Part shown: positions 59,886-64,000 of the stretch, in pieces
How positions within the stretch are numbered: position 1 is the stretch's first letter
Layout of the letters: each line of letters starts with the position of its first letter
NCBI RefSeq assembly: GCF_001186155.3
Contig: NZ_CP016540.2
Span: forward strand, 1,776,001 to 1,840,000
From: Planococcus versutus
GTDB lineage: Bacteria; Bacillota; Bacilli; Bacillales_A; Planococcaceae
DNA length: 64,000 nucleotides
Direction: 5' to 3'
Position numbers and translations under genes: made by a program
The notes under the pieces: model-generated
The model's database searches: none
What the model was told of the DNA's origin: nothing
What the model saw: only the letters and a program-made list of their open reading frames with translations

Positions 59886-60461
59886 TTATGGTTCAATTGT
59901 CACCAATAATCGAATGTCGTCTTCTTTTAAGTTGAAAGACGTTGCGCGAACGGAGATACCATCGTCTAATGAAATTTCCGTCAATTTCAAGAGCACTTCT
60001 TCATCCGCCGGTATGACTTCCATAAATTCAGGAAGATCTACTGAGTCTCTAAGCAATTTTAACGCAGACTCTGGAGGAATATCCAGCATACCGACTTCTA
60101 CGGATTTTTGTTCTAGTAATAAATTACCATCTTCTTGTACAATGGGTTCGAACTTCATCAAAATTGGCAATGTAACAGAAAAAATGCTTAGTTCTGTTGA
60201 TATACTCACATCATCTGTAACAGATAAAGAAAGCGGTATCGGTTGATCTTTCATCGCTTCTTGTATATATGTGTTAGCAATTCCTTCAAAATCTGCTTTT
60301 GTCGTATTCACCACAACCGTATTGCCTGCAGCAGCTCCACTTTTGGCTGCTTGATACGATATATAGTCTTTCGATGGTGTAGATAAGTAAAGCGTTATTC
60401 CAATTACTACCAGTACATTTAATATCACTAACAAAATAAAAGCTAATTTCCATTTTTTCAA
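59886..60461 (-). CDS. ypmS: YpmS family protein (DUF2140)
   Basis: A 191-aa protein. A basic N-terminus and one membrane helix (residues 5-25) are followed by an exported beta-rich domain (GIANTYIQEAMKDQPIPLSL, then ELSIFSVTLPILMKFEPIV). DUF2140 members are encoded next to YpmR. The role is unknown, probably envelope related. It lies 12 bp after the ypmR gene. Confidence 0.85.
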   Translation of the reverse strand: MKKWKLAFILLVILNVLVVIGITLYLSTPSKDYISYQAAKSGAAAGNTVVVNTTKADFEGIANTYIQEAMKDQPIPLSLSVTDDVSISTELSIFSVTLPILMKFEPIVQEDGNLLLEQKSVEVGMLDIPPESALKLLRDSVDLPEFMEVIPADEEVLLKLTEISLDDGISVRATSFNLKEDDIRLLVTIEP

Positions 60462-60473
60462 CCCATCACCACC

Positions 60474-61271
60474 CTATTCTTCATAGCTTAAGCCACATTC
60501 ATCCATTCTTTTTAACATACGCTCCGCTATCAAATCATACCCTTTGCTGTTTGGATGAAAAAAGTCCGAATGATAAACTAAGTTTTTATTGCCAATAAAC
60601 AAATCACTGATAGGAACAAAACAGGCTTGAGGATCGGCCTCTACTCTATTTTTCATCTTCTCATTATAAGAGTCAATGATTACATCAAATTCTTCTACTT
60701 CATCTGTTACAAGCGAAAAGGGATTGTAAATGCCCATAACAATTAATGGTGCGTTGGGATTCATTTCTCTAATCCCAGTAATAATTTGGTTAAATCTATT
60801 TTCGTAAAGAACCAATTCTTCGTCAAAAGCTTCTATATTCAATGAAAATAAATCACGCTTCACAATTTTCATAACGTCGTTACCACCGATTGTTAGCGTT
60901 AAATAATCGGCTTGCCCAACTGGCCCCGTCAATTTACCTTGCTGAAGCATAGCTAATAACTGGTCACTCCGACGTCCGCGTTTAGCAGTGTTTTCAACTG
61001 TAACACCTTTGATTCCTTGCCACGTTCGAATTTCTGACGCTATTCTTCCTGTGTAACCACCCAAATTGCTTTCATCTCCTACACCTTGAGACAGAGAGTC
61101 GCCAAGTGCAGTAATGACTACAGATTGAGGAATAAAATTAGGTGGCACTGTGAAAGATATATTGACAGGTTTTTTTCTTGGTTCTGCTTTATCATTGCCA
61201 AAGATAGAAGATGGACTACACCCCGACACTATACACAAAAGCACTACTACAATAAACAGGATGCGTTTCAA
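60474..61271 (-). CDS. ypmR: YpmR, SGNH/GDSL hydrolase lipoprotein
   Basis: A 265-aa protein with signal peptide and lipobox (IVSGC, Cys about 18). GDSL block ITALGDSLSQGVGDESN (catalytic Ser), TLTIGGNDVMK (block III Asn) and FHPNSKGYDLIAERM (Asp/His) are intact. It is a lipid-anchored esterase on the cell surface, part of ypmR-ypmS. GGAGAGA precedes the ATG. Confidence 0.92.
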   Translation of the reverse strand: MKRILFIVVVLLCIVSGCSPSSIFGNDKAEPRKKPVNISFTVPPNFIPQSVVITALGDSLSQGVGDESNLGGYTGRIASEIRTWQGIKGVTVENTAKRGRRSDQLLAMLQQGKLTGPVGQADYLTLTIGGNDVMKIVKRDLFSLNIEAFDEELVLYENRFNQIITGIREMNPNAPLIVMGIYNPFSLVTDEVEEFDVIIDSYNEKMKNRVEADPQACFVPISDLFIGNKNLVYHSDFFHPNSKGYDLIAERMLKRMDECGLSYEE

Positions 61272-61295
61272 ATTCGTCTCTCCTTTTTTCGCCTT

Positions 61296-62135
61296 TTAAT
61301 CGGTATAATACATAAATCCAATTGCTCCGATACCTGTGTGGGTAGAGATAATTGGCGTTGTAAAGTCAAATTGAATATCAGTAAAACCGGTTTCTTTTAT
61401 TTTTTTGCGAAGTGGATCTGCCATTGCTAGTCCATTAGCATGAGCAATTCCGACACCTTTAACTTTTTTACCTGCCGTCCGCTCGTTATAGTCCTTCATC
61501 AAATACTCAACTACTTGTTTATGACTTCTAACTTTTGCTACAGGCGTATACTCTCCACCATCTAGCGAAGCTATCGGTTTAATTTTCATTAATGAGCCTA
61601 GCAAAGCGCGACCTTTTCCAATCCTTCCGCCTTTAACGAGATTATCAAGTGAATCGACTACGACAAAGAGCTTTGTATTTAGCCGAATTTGTTCAACACG
61701 TGCAACGATTTCTTCCATTGACTTTCCTGCTTTAGCCATTTCGGCAGCTTCAAAAACTTGAAAAGTTAAGGCATGCGAAATGTAACGCGAATCGACGACT
61801 GTTACATCAGAGTCAGACAATTGAGCTGCAGTTTTAGCAGATTCAACGGTTCCACTCATTCCACCAGTCATATGAATCGATAAGATTTGGTCTCCATTTT
61901 TGCCTAACTTATCATACAACTCTTTAAATAAACCTGGAGCAGGTTGCGAACTTTTTGGCATTTCATCAGTATTTTTCATTAACTCTAAAAAAGATTCTGG
62001 CTCAAGATCGACACGGTCTAAATAGTTTTTTCCACCAACTTGAATACTTAAGGGAACCACATGTAAGTCGTATTTTTCAATGATTTCCGGTTTTAAATCA
62101 GCGGTCGAATCTGTCACGATATGAATCTTTGACAT
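61296..62135 (-). CDS. DegV family fatty-acid-binding protein
   Basis: A 279-aa protein. KIHIVTDSTADLKPEIIEKY, KSSQPAPGLFKELYDKL and IHMTGGMSGTVESAKTAA are standard DegV features. DegV (FakB-type) proteins bind a fatty acid and present it to a kinase for phospholipid synthesis. ATG 62135 has GAAGGAAGTG upstream; the longer frame has no ribosome site. The acyltransferase gene lies 75 bp upstream. Confidence 0.9.
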   Translation of the reverse strand: MSKIHIVTDSTADLKPEIIEKYDLHVVPLSIQVGGKNYLDRVDLEPESFLELMKNTDEMPKSSQPAPGLFKELYDKLGKNGDQILSIHMTGGMSGTVESAKTAAQLSDSDVTVVDSRYISHALTFQVFEAAEMAKAGKSMEEIVARVEQIRLNTKLFVVVDSLDNLVKGGRIGKGRALLGSLMKIKPIASLDGGEYTPVAKVRSHKQVVEYLMKDYNERTAGKKVKGVGIAHANGLAMADPLRKKIKETGFTDIQFDFTTPIISTHTGIGAIGFMYYTD

Positions 62136-62209
62136 GAAATCACTTCCTTCTTCATTTGAGTTTAAGTAGTTGTGGAACAATAAACAACTACTAAGATTAC
62201 CATTTTGTT

Positions 62210-62950
62210 CTAGTTTGTTAATTTTTTTGTAGCTATTGTAGCGAGTGCGTTGGCAATTCGACCATGCACAAGTGCTATTGCCTCTTTTGGCTTTATGTCG
62301 TTTAGCTCATCTATACCGACTACATTTAAAAGTTGAACTGTTACATTTGCTGGCATTATTTTATTGTTGTTTTTTTCCATGATGTCTGCAGTTCCATGAA
62401 TCGCAACCGGTACTATTGGCACACCTGCATCTTTCGCGATACGCACAAATCCAGCTTTAAACTCGCCGATTCCATCACCTTTACTTCTAGTACCTTCAGG
62501 AAAAATCAAAATAGAATGGCCTTTTTTTAGCTTTTCAACTGTATCTGCAATTGACTTTAATGCACTTCGTCGATCTGTACGATCTAAAAAAACACAATTC
62601 ATTTCTTTCATATACATCGGAATAATAGGGAATTTGTTTACTTCTTTTTTAGAAATAAAACCAAAAGGCTTTGGAATTGTTGACAAAAACGTCGGAATAT
62701 CAAAATTCCCTTCATGATTACTGACAAACAAGACCGGTCCTTCAGGCAAATTTTCAGTACCTATAATAGTTACTGTGCTATTTGTTCGTTTCATAATGCC
62801 ACTCGCCCATTTTTGAGGTTCCGTATGAACCAATTGATCATATTCTTGTAAACTTAGTCGCGGCTTTTGTTTTACGATTTTTTTAAAATTTATCGCACTG
62901 ATTGGCAAATAGCCAAATAAAAATGAAAATGTACGAATCGAATTAAACAC
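62210..62950 (-). CDS. plsC: 1-acyl-sn-glycerol-3-phosphate acyltransferase (PlsC family)
   Basis: A 246-aa protein. The acyltransferase box is FVSNHEGNFDIPTFL (HxxxxD, here with Glu-Gly inside) and the lipid-binding box is LIFPEGTRSKGDG. An N-terminal hydrophobic segment anchors it to the membrane. GTG at 62950 overlaps dfrA by 8 bp; ATG at 62977 is the alternative. Neither has a strong ribosome site, so coupling to dfrA is likely. Confidence 0.88.
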   Translation of the reverse strand: MFNSIRTFSFLFGYLPISAINFKKIVKQKPRLSLQEYDQLVHTEPQKWASGIMKRTNSTVTIIGTENLPEGPVLFVSNHEGNFDIPTFLSTIPKPFGFISKKEVNKFPIIPMYMKEMNCVFLDRTDRRSALKSIADTVEKLKKGHSILIFPEGTRSKGDGIGEFKAGFVRIAKDAGVPIVPVAIHGTADIMEKNNNKIMPANVTVQLLNVVGIDELNDIKPKEAIALVHGRIANALATIATKKLTN

Positions 62951-63440
62951 GGTCGTTTTTCTTTTTCCGACGCTCATATACTAAATACGAAAAAGTCACA
63001 TCATTTGAAGTTTGTTGTTCAGACTCCGACACAAGCTTCCACTCACGTCCATACTCCGGAAAGTACGTATCACCATTATACTCGTGTTGAACAAGCGTGA
63101 TATAAAGACGATCTGCATCAGGCAATACAGATTCAAAAACTTGCTCACCACCAATAATCATAATTTCTTCATGCTTTTCTCTTGCTAACTTGATAGCATC
63201 TTGAATGTTATGAACGACATTCACACCATCTGCAGTGTAATCATCATTACGAGTCACAACAATATTGCGTCGCTTCGGAAGAGGACGTCCAATAGATTCG
63301 AACGTATTCCGTCCCATCACAATGCCCTTTCCAATAGTATGTTCTTTAAAATAAGCCAAATCTGCTGGAATATGCCAAGGCAATTCGTTATTTTTTCCGA
63401 TAACACGGTTCAAATCGTGCGCTACCATCATTGAAATCAT
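62943..63440 (-). CDS. dfrA: Dihydrofolate reductase
   Basis: A 165-aa protein. ISMMVAHDLNRVIGKNNELP, WHIPADLAYFKEHTIGKGIVMG and GGEQVFESVLPDADRLYIT hold the substrate Asp and NADPH-binding residues. It makes tetrahydrofolate. The ribosome site AGGAGG sits next to a perfect 15-bp palindrome. It follows thyA on the same strand, as in many Firmicutes. Confidence 0.96.
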   Translation of the reverse strand: MISMMVAHDLNRVIGKNNELPWHIPADLAYFKEHTIGKGIVMGRNTFESIGRPLPKRRNIVVTRNDDYTADGVNVVHNIQDAIKLAREKHEEIMIIGGEQVFESVLPDADRLYITLVQHEYNGDTYFPEYGREWKLVSESEQQTSNDVTFSYLVYERRKKKNDRV

Positions 63441-63455
63441 GTATTTTCCTCCTAT

Positions 63456-63470
63456 CCTGCTATTAGCAGG
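63456..63470. promoter_or_regulatory. Short palindrome next to the dfrA ribosome site
   Basis: CCTGCTATTAGCAGG is a perfect inverted repeat with 5-bp arms around 5 nt, three bases upstream of the AGGAGG of dfrA. It could form a small stem that affects translation. Weak evidence. Confidence 0.35.
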
Positions 63471-63608
63471 GTATAAATTTTAGGTAGTTGGACTAGTTTG
63501 TATTTTAGAATTCGCTAGAATCAACTTTTTATAATTTCTTTGAAATTTATATTTGTAAAAAAGTAGAACTTATTGTGACATACTAATCATTGTATTGAGT
63601 ACTATCCA

Positions 63609-64000
63609 CTAAACTGCAACAGGTGCTTTGATACGAGGATGCGGATCGTATCCTTCAATCGTAATATCTTTTAGTTTCAAGTCGAAAATTGATTCGACGT
63701 CTCCATTGATTTTCAAAGTTGGCAATGTTTTTGGTTCTCTTGACAGCTGTTCTTGTACTTGCGAAAGATGATTTGAGTAGAGATGCGTATCACCTGTTGT
63801 ATGGACAAAATCACCAACTTTCAAATTGCATTCTCTAGCAACAAGGTGCGTCAACAAAGCGTATGATGCAATATTAAATGGCACACCTAAAAAGACATCT
63901 GCACTGCGTTGATAAAGTTGGCATGATAATTTGCCGTCTGCTACATAAAATTGGAACATGATATGACATGGTGGCAAAGCCATGTGATCAATGAATTCCG
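63609..64000 (-). CDS. thyA: Thymidylate synthase, C-terminal part (runs off the window)
   Basis: About 130 residues are visible. [20 protein letters not shown] carries the catalytic Cys (PPCH), followed by [20 protein letters not shown] with the dUMP-binding Arg/Ser/Asp/Asn. THLYSNH and the C-terminal IKAPVAV are intact. It methylates dUMP using methylene-tetrahydrofolate, feeding dihydrofolate to DfrA. The N-terminus lies beyond base 64000. Confidence 0.97.
   Translation of the reverse strand, partial: EFIDHMALPPCHIMFQFYVADGKLSCQLYQRSADVFLGVPFNIASYALLTHLVARECNLKVGDFVHTTGDTHLYSNHLSQVQEQLSREPKTLPTLKINGDVESIFDLKLKDITIEGYDPHPRIKAPVAV

Noticed and set aside
1..64000. tRNA, rRNA or prophage structural genes
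   Set aside because: No cloverleaf, rRNA segment or capsid/tail/terminase-like protein was recognised in any part.

Overview
The window looks like chromosomal DNA of a low-GC Gram-positive of the order Bacillales, most likely Planococcaceae (Planococcus/Sporosarcina type). This is inferred from strong AGGAGG ribosome sites, many TTG/GTG starts, and Bacillus-like gene blocks (ykoFEDC, odhAB, yojN-yojO, msrAB-ypmS-ypmR-degV-plsC-dfrA-thyA). No database search was possible, so the genus is an inference.

Left part (1 to about 25 kb) is an accessory region of small orphan genes, regulators, toxin-antitoxin-like loci, recombinases and fossils. The first 10.6 kb carries seven copies of a 28-bp imperfect palindrome, with 11-bp arms around a 6-bp spacer. 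This is the format of Xer/dif or lox-type recombination sites. They divide the DNA into small modules: a 74-aa membrane protein, an orphan protein, a DUF4279 protein, a large module, a secreted-protein module and a histidine phosphatase. Two pairs of sites have matching spacers in opposite orientation. Inside the large module lies a 3.3-kb segment bounded by inverted copies of a compound repeat that resembles resolvase sites. It contains an HTH / ImmA-IrrE protease / PIN operon and a frameshifted serine recombinase. Further right are a PadR-HAAS pair, a DUF3967-type pseudogene, an XRE-membrane pair, a DUF2089 pair, a tyrosine recombinase, a 652-aa protein with a PD-(D/E)xK nuclease domain (a candidate defence gene), a GNAT, RraB, an HNH-like protein, a lipoprotein and relBE. 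After these come fossils of a plasmid initiator and of IstB, an acyl-ACP desaturase and an intact IS3-family element with a 3-bp target duplication.

Core part (about 25.6 to 64 kb). A TPP riboswitch precedes ykoFEDC, a thiamine-precursor ECF transporter. Then come a Fur-box promoter with a long structured leader, Spo0M-like, AI-2E-family and LCP proteins, a first MsrA, an MFS exporter, an ABC-F ATPase, two cold-shock-domain proteins, DUF1033, XpaC-TelA, YojO-YojN (VWA plus MoxR ATPase), DedA, OdhAB, a PAS-GGDEF protein, DapF, MurG, MATE, CobW, a CtpB-type protease, DeoD, YozE, MsrB-MsrA, YpmS, YpmR, DegV, PlsC, DfrA and the start-truncated ThyA at the window edge.

Themes in the core are cell envelope (LCP, MurG, DapF, CtpB, PlsC), folate and thymidylate synthesis (DfrA, ThyA), TCA cycle (OdhAB), oxidative repair (two MsrA, MsrB) and thiamine uptake. 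The left part behaves like plasmid-derived DNA that is rearranged by site-specific recombination. The 28-bp site family is the main candidate for an undescribed system.
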